Source: Streptomyces anulatus
Lineage (GTDB): Bacteria; Actinomycetota; Actinomycetes; Streptomycetales; Streptomycetaceae
Length of the DNA: 64,000 nt
Direction of reading: 5' to 3'
NCBI RefSeq assembly: GCF_000721175.1
Contig: NZ_JOEZ01000002.1
Span: forward strand, 186,001 to 250,000
Positions within the stretch are counted from its first letter, which is position 1, and each line of letters starts with the position of its first letter. The notes beneath the pieces were generated by a model that was given only the letters and a program-made list of their open reading frames with translations, did no database searches and was not told the DNA's origin. This document shows positions 44,226 through 52,983 of the stretch, piece after piece. A program made the position numbers and the translations under genes.

Positions 44226-45560
44226 TCAGCCGTTGCCCAGCTCCGCCCATTCCTTGTTGGCGGCGTTCAGCTCCTCGGCCATCTTGTCCAGGAACTGCTT
44301 GGCCGTGATCTTGCCGAGGAGCAGCTTCTGGAACTCCGGCTCGTTGTCCGCCTTGCTGATGTTGTTCCAGTCGGGCAGGTAGTAGGGGAGGTCGACGACC
44401 TTGGTGGAGCCGTCCGTCAGCGCCTTCGCGGCCAGCGCGGTCGACTCGGTCTCGTTGATCCACGGGTCCTTCGCCGCTTCGGCGTTGGCCGGGATGGCGC
44501 CCGCCGACTCGTTCCACTTGCTGTTGGACGTGTGGGAGGCGGCGAACTCGATGAACTTCCACGCCGCGGTCTTGTTGTCGCTCGACCGGAAGAGGCCGAG
44601 TCCGTCGACGGGGTTGGAGACCTGCACGCGGGTGCCGCCGTCCCCGATGGGGGCCGGGATGCCGGCGAACTTGCCGTCGCCCAGGGCCTTCGCGTGGTCC
44701 TGGTAGGAGCCGAGGTTGTGGCTCAGCATGCCGATGGTGCCGGTGTCCCACTGCGCGACCATCTTGGTGAAGTCGTTGTTGACGTCGGCCGCGGGCGTGG
44801 TCCTCTTGAAGAGGCCCGCGTACTTCTCCAGGGCGGCGACGTTCTTCGGGTCGTTGAGCGTCGTCCTGTCGCCGTCCCAGAACTCCGTGATGCCGGACTG
44901 CCCGTAGACGGCGTCCAGCGCCTGGGCGATGGAGCCGGCGCCACCGCGGATGGTGTAGCCGAACTTGTTGTTCTTGGCGTCGGTGAGCTTCTCGGCCGCA
45001 GTGTAGAAGTTCGCCCAGGTGTCGGGGGCCTTCAGCCCGGCCTGCTCGAACAGGTCGGTGCGGTACCAGAGCACGCCGTTGTTCGCGGAGGTCGGGACGG
45101 AGTAGAGGTCGTCGCCCCGGCCGGCGGCCGATCTGACGCTCTCGACCATGGAGTCGACGAGCTTGCCCTCCAGGGAGGACCCCTTCAGCCGCTTGTTGAC
45201 CGGCTCCAGGGCTTCCTGCGAGACCATGTTGGCGAGGTAGGCGGTGCCGACCCCGCCCACGTCGGGCAGCCCGCCGCCGGCGATCGCCGTGTCGTACTTG
45301 GACTGGACGTCGGCGATGGGGATCGGGACGTACTTCACCTTGATGTCCGGGTGCTGCTTCTCGAAGTCCTTGATGATCTCGGTCCAGATGGCGGTGCGCG
45401 GCCCGCCGTTGTTGTCCCAGAAGGTGATCTCGCCCTTGCCGCTTCCTTCCGTGCCGGCTCCGCTGCCGTCGTCGCCGCACGCGGCGGCCGTCAGCGCGAG
45501 GGCTGCCACGAGGGAGACAGCGGATGCGGTACGCCCCCGCCGGGTCTTCGAGATGTTCAT
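44226..45560 (-). CDS. Sugar ABC transporter substrate-binding lipoprotein
   Basis: A 444-residue family 1 solute-binding protein. The N-terminus is a lipoprotein signal (ALALTAAAC, Cys at about 28) that tethers it outside the membrane. EITFWDNNGGPRTAIWTEII, VGGVGTAYLANMV and NNGVLWYRTDLFEQAGLKAPDTWANFYTAAEKL-type sections are characteristic of binding proteins for di- and oligosaccharides. Ligand by context: pectin-derived oligomers (inference). It is downstream of the permeases with enzymes in between, and no ATPase gene is present. As in other Streptomyces importers, a shared MsiK-like ATPase probably serves. Confidence 0.9.
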   Translation of the reverse strand: MNISKTRRGRTASAVSLVAALALTAAACGDDGSGAGTEGSGKGEITFWDNNGGPRTAIWTEIIKDFEKQHPDIKVKYVPIPIADVQSKYDTAIAGGGLPDVGGVGTAYLANMVSQEALEPVNKRLKGSSLEGKLVDSMVESVRSAAGRGDDLYSVPTSANNGVLWYRTDLFEQAGLKAPDTWANFYTAAEKLTDAKNNKFGYTIRGGAGSIAQALDAVYGQSGITEFWDGDRTTLNDPKNVAALEKYAGLFKRTTPAADVNNDFTKMVAQWDTGTIGMLSHNLGSYQDHAKALGDGKFAGIPAPIGDGGTRVQVSNPVDGLGLFRSSDNKTAAWKFIEFAASHTSNSKWNESAGAIPANAEAAKDPWINETESTALAAKALTDGSTKVVDLPYYLPDWNNISKADNEPEFQKLLLGKITAKQFLDKMAEELNAANKEWAELGNG

Positions 45561-45639
45561 GGTCGGCTCTTCCCTGTCGGATGTGTCGGGGTGGTTCTGC
45601 ACGTCTGCGCTTCCGCACGTCTGCGCTTCTGCGGGGGGT

Positions 45640-47187
45640 TCAGTGGGTGGCGCGGAAGGTGGTGAACAGCGCCGTGCCGGCGGGGCCCGTCCCGGCCGGC
45701 GCGGTGGCGAAGAGGCCGAGGAGCGCGGCGACCCAGCGCCACGGGGTGGCGGCGAAGACCTGCCCCGACGGCCGGAAGCCGTCACCCGTGTCGGCGGAGA
45801 AGCGGCAGCGGGCCCCGGCCGTGACCTCGATACGCAGCCGGGCCCGCCCGCCGGGCGAGGCGCGGGCCTCCGCCGCGTCGCGTTCGCTCTCCGCGACGCC
45901 CTCGGCGTACCGGTGCACGAGCCGGGGCGTCCCGTCCGCCCCGGCCTCCAGACCGATCCAGCAGAAGGCGTCCCCGAGCACGGCCAGGCCCGCTTTGGCG
46001 CCCGGCTCGTCGCTGTGCAGCGCGAGGTCCACCTCGACGGTGAACTCCTCGGCGGGCAGTCGCTGGACCAGGACGTTGGGCAGCAGCCGCAGGTCGTGCG
46101 CGTCCGCCGTGCGTACGCAGCCGAGCCGCAGCCCGTCGGCGGAGGGACCGGAGGGCTCGGCGGGCCTGGTCCATACATCGGGCCGGGGGTTGGCCGTCCA
46201 CTGCCACTGCTTGCCGTGGGCGCCGCCGGGGAAGTCGTCGTCCACGGCGGGCGCTGTCACCGGCTGCTCGGGGGCGGCCGGTTTGGGGTGCGTGGCGACG
46301 GGTTCGCCCGCGTCGCCGATGACGGGCCAGCCCTCCGCGTCCCAGCGCATCGGCTGGAGGTGGACGACCCGCCCGTACGCCCCGCGTGCCTGGAAGTGCA
46401 GGAACCAGTCCTCGCCGGCGGCGGTCCGCACCCAGCCGCCCTGGTGCGGCCCGTTGACGTCGGTGCGCCCCTGGGACAGCACGACGCGTTCCTCGTACGG
46501 GCCGAAGAAGTCCCGCGACCGGAAGGCGCCCTGCCAGCCGGTCTCCACCCCGCCGGCCGGGGCGAAGATCCAGAAGTGGCCGTCGTGGCGGTGGAGCTTG
46601 GGGCCTTCCAGGGTGAACCAGCCGGGTATCCGGTCGGCGTCGACCAGGGTCCGGCCCGGGTCGAGGAGTTCGCGTCCGTCGGCGCTCATGCGGTGCCCGG
46701 TGAGGCGGTTCTTGATCCCGGAGCGGGACTTGGCCCAGGCGTGGACGAGGTAGGCCTCGCCGGTCTCCTCGTCCCACAGGGGGCAGGCGTCGATGAACCC
46801 GCGGCCGGGCTTGAGCAGGTGCGGGGCGCTCCACGGCCCTTCGATGTGTTCGGCGTTGATCTGCTGGACGCCGTGGTCGGGGTCGCCCCAGAAGATCCAG
46901 AACCGGCCGGCGTGGTGCCGCAGGGAGGGCGCCCACACCCCGGCGTCGTGGCGGGGCCGGGCGAAGTCCTCGGCGGGCTCGACGCGGTCCAGGGCGTGCC
47001 CGACGAGCGTCCAGTTGACCAGGTCGCGGGAGTGCAGGAGCGGCAGCCCCGGGGCCCGGCCGAAGCTGGACGCGGTGAGGTAGTGGTCCTCACCGACGCG
47101 GACGACGTCCGGGTCGGACCAGTCGGCGTTCAGCACGGGGTTGCGGTACGTGCCGTTCCCGAGGTCGGCGGTCCAGGGCCGGTTCAC
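45640..47187 (-). CDS. Glycoside hydrolase family 43 with C-terminal beta-sandwich
   Basis: A 515-residue GH43 enzyme. The five-bladed propeller begins NPVLNADWSDPDVVRVGEDHY with the catalytic base Asp. The pKa-tuning Asp is probably in GFIDACPLWDEETGEAYLVH and the acid Glu in GWFTLEGPKLHRHDGHFWIF. From about 345 a lectin-like C-terminal domain (DDDFPGGAHGKQWQWTAN) follows. No signal peptide, so it acts on imported oligomers, for example removing arabinose, galactose or xylose side groups. GTG at 47187 overlaps the stop of the PmoA-like gene (GTGA). Confidence 0.9.
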   Translation of the reverse strand: MNRPWTADLGNGTYRNPVLNADWSDPDVVRVGEDHYLTASSFGRAPGLPLLHSRDLVNWTLVGHALDRVEPAEDFARPRHDAGVWAPSLRHHAGRFWIFWGDPDHGVQQINAEHIEGPWSAPHLLKPGRGFIDACPLWDEETGEAYLVHAWAKSRSGIKNRLTGHRMSADGRELLDPGRTLVDADRIPGWFTLEGPKLHRHDGHFWIFAPAGGVETGWQGAFRSRDFFGPYEERVVLSQGRTDVNGPHQGGWVRTAAGEDWFLHFQARGAYGRVVHLQPMRWDAEGWPVIGDAGEPVATHPKPAAPEQPVTAPAVDDDFPGGAHGKQWQWTANPRPDVWTRPAEPSGPSADGLRLGCVRTADAHDLRLLPNVLVQRLPAEEFTVEVDLALHSDEPGAKAGLAVLGDAFCWIGLEAGADGTPRLVHRYAEGVAESERDAAEARASPGGRARLRIEVTAGARCRFSADTGDGFRPSGQVFAATPWRWVAALLGLFATAPAGTGPAGTALFTTFRATH

Positions 47188-48047
47188 GAGGTCACCGCCC
47201 GTCGGACGTACCCGGCGGCGGTCTCCCGGTCGAGCCGGCCGTCGGCGACGACGGTGACGATCCGCCGTACGACGGTGGCTCCGGCGGGTACGGGCAGCCG
47301 TTCGTCCGCCGCGAGGGAGGAGCCGACCCCCGGGTACTCGGCCGTCCGCACGAACCACGGGTCGCGCCGGGTCTCCTCGTCCGCCCCGGCGAAGACGAGG
47401 GTCCAGCCGTCCCCGGCGAGGGCGAGCCAGTCGGCGGTCCGGCCGTGCACCGCCTCCTCGCCCTCCCGGTCGGCGGTGAACACGTCCGGCGGCGCGGCCT
47501 CCTTGGGGGCACGCCAGAAGAAGCCGCCGTAGCCGGCGCCGGGGCGGCCGTTGGTCGCGGGGCTGCCGATGGAGAGGCCGCCCGCCGAGGGGTTGGTGAG
47601 CGCGAAGGAGAGGTCCAACGCCCAGGCGGCACCGGAGAGTTCTACCGCGTCCACCGTGCGGTGCTCGCGCAGCAGCTCGACGCCGTCCGCCTCCCAGGCG
47701 AGCGACTGCGCGAACCCGCCGGGGCCGTGCCGCTGCCGGCCCAGGCAGCGCTGGACGCCGTGGTTGTCGAGTTCGGTGGGCCCCTGCCCCCGGACGTAGG
47801 TGCGCCCGCCCCAGAAGTTGCGGCCGGCCACGTCGGGCACGGCGACGGAGACGCCCAGGTGGTGCCGGTGGTCGGCGGGGCGGTCCTGGGTGACGGTACG
47901 GCCGCCGAGCGTGGTGACGGGGTGCAGGCGGGGGCGGCCGTCCGCGGCTTCCCCGTAGCCGTAGTGGGCGACCGTGCGTCCGGCGCAGTCGAGGAGCTCG
48001 GGGAGCGCGGGCGGGGTGGCGGACGAGGCCGCGGCGGTCCGGGTCAT
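47184..48047 (-). CDS. PmoA-like DUF6807 protein
   Basis: A 287-residue protein of the family labelled 'methane oxygenase PmoA' (DUF6807); the name is misleading and the biochemical role is unknown. Conserved features are the H-R-H-H cluster in QDRPADHRHHLGVSVAVPDV (residues ~55-74), followed by NFWGGRTYVRGQGPTELDNHG, then NGRPGAGYGGFFWRAPKE. The predicted beta-rich fold and His cluster suggest a metal- or sugar-binding enzyme. It overlaps its neighbours on both sides by 4 bases (Gfo/Idh/MocA upstream, GH43 downstream), so it is made in step with them and must act on the same sugar. Confidence 0.85.
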   Translation of the reverse strand: MTRTAAASSATPPALPELLDCAGRTVAHYGYGEAADGRPRLHPVTTLGGRTVTQDRPADHRHHLGVSVAVPDVAGRNFWGGRTYVRGQGPTELDNHGVQRCLGRQRHGPGGFAQSLAWEADGVELLREHRTVDAVELSGAAWALDLSFALTNPSAGGLSIGSPATNGRPGAGYGGFFWRAPKEAAPPDVFTADREGEEAVHGRTADWLALAGDGWTLVFAGADEETRRDPWFVRTAEYPGVGSSLAADERLPVPAGATVVRRIVTVVADGRLDRETAAGYVRRAVTS

Positions 48048-49270
48048 GAGGCCGCCACCTCGCTGCTCCGGGCCCAGGCGGCGCCCAGTTCCGAGTAGAG
48101 GGCGAGGGATTCGGCCCCGGCGGCGACCAGGCCGTCGATGCCGTGGACCGTACGCCGCGCACCCCCGCCGGGTGTGTCGTACCGGGTCTCCCAGGCCTCG
48201 GCGGGCAGGGCGACCGGATCGGGGGCCGTCCGTACGGCCTCGACGACCCGCATGAACGCTCCTGTGCGCTCCGGCGGAACCAGGAGCGCCGTGCCGTGCT
48301 CCAGGTGGTCGACCAGGTTCTCCAGGAGGTCGGTCCGGCCGTGGACGCGCTCCTCGGGGCCGTGGCCGGCGCGTTGGATGAGGACGCGGTCCTGCTTGTA
48401 CCAGAAGGTGATCCGGCCCCGGTCGCCGTGGACGATCACGTAGGGCTCCCCCGCCTGTGCCGCGCAGAGGGTGGCGGCGACGGTGACGGGCAGGCCGCCG
48501 GTGGTGGTGACGCGGACGCAGCTGGTGTCGTCCGCCTCGATGTCGTGGGCCCGGTACAGCTCGGTCTCGACGGACAGGACGTCATCGGCCGTGCCCCGGT
48601 CCGCGAGTTCGAGCGCGGTGGCGACGGCGTGCGCCAGCGGGTTGGTGAGCACGCCGTCGACCACGTCGGTGGAGCCGAGCCTGCGCCGGCCGGACCAGGG
48701 GGCCCGGCGGAAGTAGGCGTCGTCGCGGACCCAGGCCCCGGCGGCGCCGATCCCGGTGAGCTTCCCGATCGCCCCGGTGCGGACCAGCTCCTGGACGGCG
48801 GGCACGGCGTGCGAACCGAACGACTGGAAGCCCACCTGACAGGCGATGCCCGCCCGCCGGACGCCGTCGGCCATCCGCGCGTAGGCGGCCCAGCTCGCGG
48901 CGGGCGGCTTCTCCAGCAGGAGGTGGACGCCCCGGGACGCGGCGGTCAGGGCCAGGTCGGTGTGGGTCGGGATGGGGGTGCAGACGACGGCGGCCCGGGC
49001 TCCGGTGGAGTCGAGGAGCGCCCCGAAGTCGGCGGACTGCTCGGGTGTGTCGCCGCCGAGGAGGCCGAAGGCCGCCAGTTCGTCGGTGGTCAGCGGCTCC
49101 AGCTCGCAGATCCCGGCCAGCCGCACCCGGCCCTGGTGCTGGAGCCGGCGGAGGTTGGCCAGGTGCCAGCGGCCGTGGCCCCGGGCGCCGGCCAGCACGA
49201 CGGGGAGAGGTGCGGCGGACGGGCCGCCGGGAACGGTCGAGGCGGGGGCGGGGGCGGTCAGGTCGCTCAT
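48044..49270 (-). CDS. Gfo/Idh/MocA-family oxidoreductase
   Basis: A 408-residue NAD(P)-dependent sugar oxidoreductase. The Rossmann entry is PVVLAGARGHGRWHLANLRRL (G-x-R-G-H-G variant), the family E-K-P motif appears as HLLLEKPPAAS, and the C-terminal substrate half follows. DVVDGVLTNPLAHAVATALE contains the D-x3-H-type catalytic pattern. It probably oxidises a hydroxyl (often C3) of an imported sugar. ATG at 49270 overlaps the upstream permease stop (ATGA), and its own stop overlaps the PmoA-like gene. Confidence 0.88.
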   Translation of the reverse strand: MSDLTAPAPASTVPGGPSAAPLPVVLAGARGHGRWHLANLRRLQHQGRVRLAGICELEPLTTDELAAFGLLGGDTPEQSADFGALLDSTGARAAVVCTPIPTHTDLALTAASRGVHLLLEKPPAASWAAYARMADGVRRAGIACQVGFQSFGSHAVPAVQELVRTGAIGKLTGIGAAGAWVRDDAYFRRAPWSGRRRLGSTDVVDGVLTNPLAHAVATALELADRGTADDVLSVETELYRAHDIEADDTSCVRVTTTGGLPVTVAATLCAAQAGEPYVIVHGDRGRITFWYKQDRVLIQRAGHGPEERVHGRTDLLENLVDHLEHGTALLVPPERTGAFMRVVEAVRTAPDPVALPAEAWETRYDTPGGGARRTVHGIDGLVAAGAESLALYSELGAAWARSSEVAAS

Positions 49271-50178
49271 CCCTTCACCGCGCCCGCGCTGAAGCCCGTG
49301 ACGAGCCACTTCTGGATGAACGCGAAGACGATCACGACGGGCACCGCGGCGATGACCCCGCCCGCCGCGAGCGCGCCGAGGTCGACGCTGTCCGCCCCGA
49401 TCAGGGTGTTGAGGCCGACCGGGATCGTCTGCTTGTCCTGTTCGCTGAGGAACATCAGCGCGAACAGGAAGTGGTTCCAGCTGTGGACGAAGGCGAAGGA
49501 GCCGACGGCGATCAGCCCGGGGCGCAGCAGCGGCAGGACGACCGCGCGGAAGGCGGTGAAGCGCGAGCACCCGTCGACCCAGGCGGCCTCCTCCAGGGTG
49601 ACCGGGACGTTCTTGATGAACCCGCTGATCAAAATGATCGACAGCGGGAGCTGGAAGACCGTCTCCGCGATGACGACGCTCCACAGGGAGTTGATCATCT
49701 GGAGGTTCCGGAAGATCTCGAAGAGCGGCACGAGCATCAGCGCGCCGGGAATGAACTGCGAGCAGAGCAGCGCCAGCATGAACGCGCCCTTGATCTTGAA
49801 GTCGAACCGGGCCAGGGCGTATCCGCCGGCCAGGGCGACCAGGGTGGTGGCGATCAGCGTGGCGACGCCGACGATCATGCTGTTCTGGAAGAAGACGGCG
49901 AAGCTGCGCTCGTTCCAGACCTTGGAGAAGTGCTCCCCGGTCATCGGCCAGGGCACCAGCGCGGTGGAACCGGCGGGCCGCAGGGCGAACAGGAGCATCC
50001 AGTAGAACGGGATGAGCGTGAACAGCAGGTAGAGGCCGAGCGGCAGATAGATCTGCCAGCGCGGTACGTCGTCCCAGGCGCGCTCCCGTCCGGTGCGGCG
50101 GCGCGCGGGCGGCGGCGTACCGCCGGGGCGGGCGGACGGCCGGACGGCGCCGTTCTTCTCGGTGAGTACGGCGGTCAC
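49267..50178 (-). CDS. Carbohydrate ABC transporter permease (MalG-type)
   Basis: A 303-residue inner-membrane permease with six segments. The first follows a Pro-rich cytoplasmic tail (YLPLGLYLLFTLIPFYWMLLF). The EAA loop that docks the ATPase is LEEAAWVDGCSRFTAFRAVVLPLLRPG (residues ~195-220). The GTG at 50178 overlaps the stop of the partner permease by 4 bases. It forms the channel with the MalF-type protein and works with the binding lipoprotein at 44226-45560. Confidence 0.92.
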   Translation of the reverse strand: MTAVLTEKNGAVRPSARPGGTPPPARRRTGRERAWDDVPRWQIYLPLGLYLLFTLIPFYWMLLFALRPAGSTALVPWPMTGEHFSKVWNERSFAVFFQNSMIVGVATLIATTLVALAGGYALARFDFKIKGAFMLALLCSQFIPGALMLVPLFEIFRNLQMINSLWSVVIAETVFQLPLSIILISGFIKNVPVTLEEAAWVDGCSRFTAFRAVVLPLLRPGLIAVGSFAFVHSWNHFLFALMFLSEQDKQTIPVGLNTLIGADSVDLGALAAGGVIAAVPVVIVFAFIQKWLVTGFSAGAVKG

Positions 50179-51107
50179 TTGTTGTCGCCTCCGAACTTGC
50201 TCAGGCGCAGATAGACGATCGAGCAGAAGAGGAGGATCACGAAGGCGACGGTGGTGAGCGCGGAGGCGTACCCGAAGTCGTGGCCCTCTATGCCGGTGTT
50301 GGCGACGTAGAGCGGCAGCGTGGTGGTCTCGCCGGCCGGTCCGCCGCCGGTGAGGGTGTAGAGCAGGTCGACGTTGTTGAACTCCCAGACCCCGCGCAGC
50401 AGGGTGGCCAGGATGATCGCGTCGCGCAGGTGCGGCAGGGTGATGTGGAAGAACTGCCGGAGCCTGCCCGCGCCGTCGACCGACGCCGCCTCGTACAGCT
50501 CCTTGGAGACGGACTGGAGGTCGGCGAGGATGAGGATGGCGAAGAAGGGCACACCGCGCCAGAGTTCGGTGACCGTGGCCGCCCAGAAGACGGTTCCGGT
50601 GTCCGAGAGCACCGAGGTGCCGTACTCCCCGATCCCGGCGTCCGCGAGGTAACGGCTGAAGCCCGTCGAGGAGTTGTAGAGCAGGATCCAGATGGTGCTG
50701 GTCAGCACACCGGACACGGCCCAGGGCGAGAAGACCATGGCCCGGGAGATGCCCCGGCCGATGAAGGTCTGGTTGACGATCAGGGCCAGCGCGAGGCCGA
50801 GCACGAGCTGCAGGGAGACCTGGGTGAAGACCCACTGGGCGCTGAAGCCGAGCGTCGACCAGAACTGGTCGTCCTCGGTGAAGATCCGCCGGAAGTTGTC
50901 CAGTCCGGCGAAGCCGTTCCGCCACGGCTTGGTGACGTTGTAGTTCTGCAGGCTGTAGTAGAAGACGCTGATCACCGGGTAGGCGATGAAGCCCAGCATC
51001 AGCAGGCCCGCGGGCGCGATCAGCAGATACGGCAGGCGGCGGGGTGTCGCCGTGCGGCGCCGGGGCGCCTTGGGCGGCGGGGTGGCCACGGCGGCGGGTT
51101 GGGCCAT
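50175..51107 (-). CDS. Sugar ABC transporter permease (MalF/UgpA-type)
   Basis: A 310-residue permease with six membrane segments (first RLPYLLIAPAGLLMLGFIAY) and the EAA loop ELYEAASVDGAGRLRQFFHITLPHLR near 215-240. ATG at 51107 is preferred over upstream in-frame codons. It is the first gene of a six-gene co-directional set (permeases, Gfo/Idh/MocA, PmoA-like, GH43, then the binding protein), and a LacI-type site lies 67-78 bases upstream. Confidence 0.92.
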   Translation of the reverse strand: MAQPAAVATPPPKAPRRRTATPRRLPYLLIAPAGLLMLGFIAYPVISVFYYSLQNYNVTKPWRNGFAGLDNFRRIFTEDDQFWSTLGFSAQWVFTQVSLQLVLGLALALIVNQTFIGRGISRAMVFSPWAVSGVLTSTIWILLYNSSTGFSRYLADAGIGEYGTSVLSDTGTVFWAATVTELWRGVPFFAILILADLQSVSKELYEAASVDGAGRLRQFFHITLPHLRDAIILATLLRGVWEFNNVDLLYTLTGGGPAGETTTLPLYVANTGIEGHDFGYASALTTVAFVILLFCSIVYLRLSKFGGDNK

Positions 51108-51173
51108 GACACGTCTCCGATCTCGGTACGCGCTCGATGCGCTGGATGTGCGGGCTTGCTGCCGCACAGGACA

Positions 51174-51185
51174 GCAAGCGCTTTC
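51174..51185. promoter_or_regulatory. LacI-type operator before the importer operon
   Basis: GCAAGCGCTTTC, one mismatched pair from the palindrome at 38724-38735. It lies between the dehydratase stop and the first permease gene. Confidence 0.55.
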
Positions 51186-51240
51186 TCATGACCGCTGAGC
51201 GGCCCGGGCGCCCCGCCGCGCGGAGCCCTCGTCGCCCGGC

Positions 51241-52983
51241 TCACCCCACGTACGGGTCGGGCACTTCTCCTTGCCGGGCCAGGAACGCGAAGTCGCATCC
51301 GGTGTCGGCCTGGGTGATCTGGTCCTGGTACAGCGCGCCGTAGCCGCGCCCGTAGCGGGCGGGTGGCGGGCTCCACGCGGCACGGCGGCGCTCCAGCTCG
51401 TCGTCGTCGACGCCGAGGTGGAGCAGGCGGGCCTCGACGTCCAGGGTGATGAGGTCGCCGGTGCGGACCAGGGCGAGGGGCCCGCCGACGAACGACTCGG
51501 GCGCGATGTGCAGGACGCACGCCCCGTAACTGGTGCCGCTCATCCGGGCGTCGGAGATCCGCACCATGTCCCGTACACCCTGCTTCAGCAGGTAGTCCGG
51601 GATCGGCAGCATGCCGTACTCGGGCATGCCGGGGCCGCCCTTGGGTCCGGCGTTGCGCAGTACGAGGACGTGGTCCGGGGTGAGCGCCAGGGCCGGGTCG
51701 TTGATCGTGCGCTGCATCTCCCGGTAGTCGTCGAAGACGACGGCGGGCCCGGTGTGCCGCAGCAGGTGCTGCTCGGCGGCGATGTGCTTGATGACCGCGC
51801 CGTCGGGGCAGAGGTTGCCGCGCAGCACCGCCACCCCGCCCTCCTCCGCCAGCGGGTGGGACCGCTCCCGGATGACCTCGGTGTTGTGCACCCGCGCCCC
51901 GTCGAGCTGTTCGCGCAGCGTGCTGTGCGCGACGGTGGGCCGGTCCAGGTGCAGGACGTCGGTGAGCCGGGTCAGGAACCCGGGCAGCCCGCCGGCGAAG
52001 TGGAAGTCCTCCATCAGATACCGCCCGCCGGGCCGGAGGTCGGCGAGGACCGGCACGGTGCGGGCGATGCGGTCGAAGTCGTCCAGCGTGAGCTCGACGC
52101 CGGAGCGCCCCGCCATGGCGGTCAGGTGGATGACGGCGTTGGTGGAGCCGCCCAGCGCCAGGACGGTGGCGACGGCGTCCTCGTAGGCGTCGGCGGTGAG
52201 GATGTGCGACAACTTCGTCTGCTGCCAGACGAGTTCGACGATCCTCAGGCCGGACGCGGCGGCCATCCGGTCGTGCCCGGAGTCGACGGCCGGGATGGAG
52301 GAGGCCCCCGGCATGGTCACACCGAGCACTTCGGCGGCGGCCGTCAGCGTGGAGGCGGTGCCCATGGTCATGCAGTGGCCGGCCGACCGGGCGAGGCCGT
52401 TCTCCAGCTCGCCCATCTCGCAGTCGCCGATGAGCCCGGCCCGCCGGTCGTCCCAGTACTTCCACATGTCCGTGCCGGAGCCGAGGACCTCGTTGCGCCA
52501 GTGGCCCGGCAGCATCGGCCCGGCCGGCACGAAGACGGTCGGCAGGTCCACGGAGGCCGCGCCCATCAGCAGCGCGGGCGTCGACTTGTCGCAGCCGCCC
52601 AGCAGTACGGCACCGTCGACGGGGTACGAGCGGAGCAGCTCCTCCGTCTCCATCGCCAGCAGGTTGCGGTAGAGCATGGGGGTCGGCTTCTGGAAGGTCT
52701 CCGAGAGGGTGGACACCGGGAACTCCAGCGGGAATCCGCCCGCCTGCCAGACACCCCGCTTCACCGCCTGCGCCCGGTCGCGCAGGTGGGAGTGGCAGGG
52801 GTTGATGTCGGACCAGGTGTTGAGGACCGCGATGACCGGCTTGCCGAGGTGTTCCTCGGGGAGGTAGCCGAGCTGGCGGGTGCGGGCCCGGTGGCTGAAG
52901 GAGCGCAGGCCGTCGGTGCCGTACCACTGGTGGCTGCGCAGCTCCTCGGGCGCGACGGGGGCCGCTCTCCGGTCGTCGGTCAC
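51241..52983 (-). CDS. IlvD/Edd-family sugar-acid dehydratase
   Basis: A 580-residue Fe-S dehydratase. The cluster cysteines are C63 (SDINPCHSH), C131 (LLGGCDKSTPALLMGAAS) and C204 (SAGHCMTMGTASTL). Length and the N-P-C-H motif fit the sugar-acid branch (arabinonate, xylonate or galactonate dehydratases) rather than leucine/valine biosynthesis. With a uronate dehydrogenase and a DHDPS-type enzyme next door, the likely substrate is galactarate or a related aldonic acid (inference). GTG at 52983 overlaps the upstream gene's stop (GTGA). Confidence 0.9.
   Translation of the reverse strand: MTDDRRAAPVAPEELRSHQWYGTDGLRSFSHRARTRQLGYLPEEHLGKPVIAVLNTWSDINPCHSHLRDRAQAVKRGVWQAGGFPLEFPVSTLSETFQKPTPMLYRNLLAMETEELLRSYPVDGAVLLGGCDKSTPALLMGAASVDLPTVFVPAGPMLPGHWRNEVLGSGTDMWKYWDDRRAGLIGDCEMGELENGLARSAGHCMTMGTASTLTAAAEVLGVTMPGASSIPAVDSGHDRMAAASGLRIVELVWQQTKLSHILTADAYEDAVATVLALGGSTNAVIHLTAMAGRSGVELTLDDFDRIARTVPVLADLRPGGRYLMEDFHFAGGLPGFLTRLTDVLHLDRPTVAHSTLREQLDGARVHNTEVIRERSHPLAEEGGVAVLRGNLCPDGAVIKHIAAEQHLLRHTGPAVVFDDYREMQRTINDPALALTPDHVLVLRNAGPKGGPGMPEYGMLPIPDYLLKQGVRDMVRISDARMSGTSYGACVLHIAPESFVGGPLALVRTGDLITLDVEARLLHLGVDDDELERRRAAWSPPPARYGRGYGALYQDQITQADTGCDFAFLARQGEVPDPYVG

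Noticed and set aside
47184..48047. True particulate methane monooxygenase subunit
   Set aside because: The PmoA label of the DUF6807 family is a naming artefact. The protein is soluble, lacks membrane segments, and stands in a sugar operon without pmoB or pmoC.
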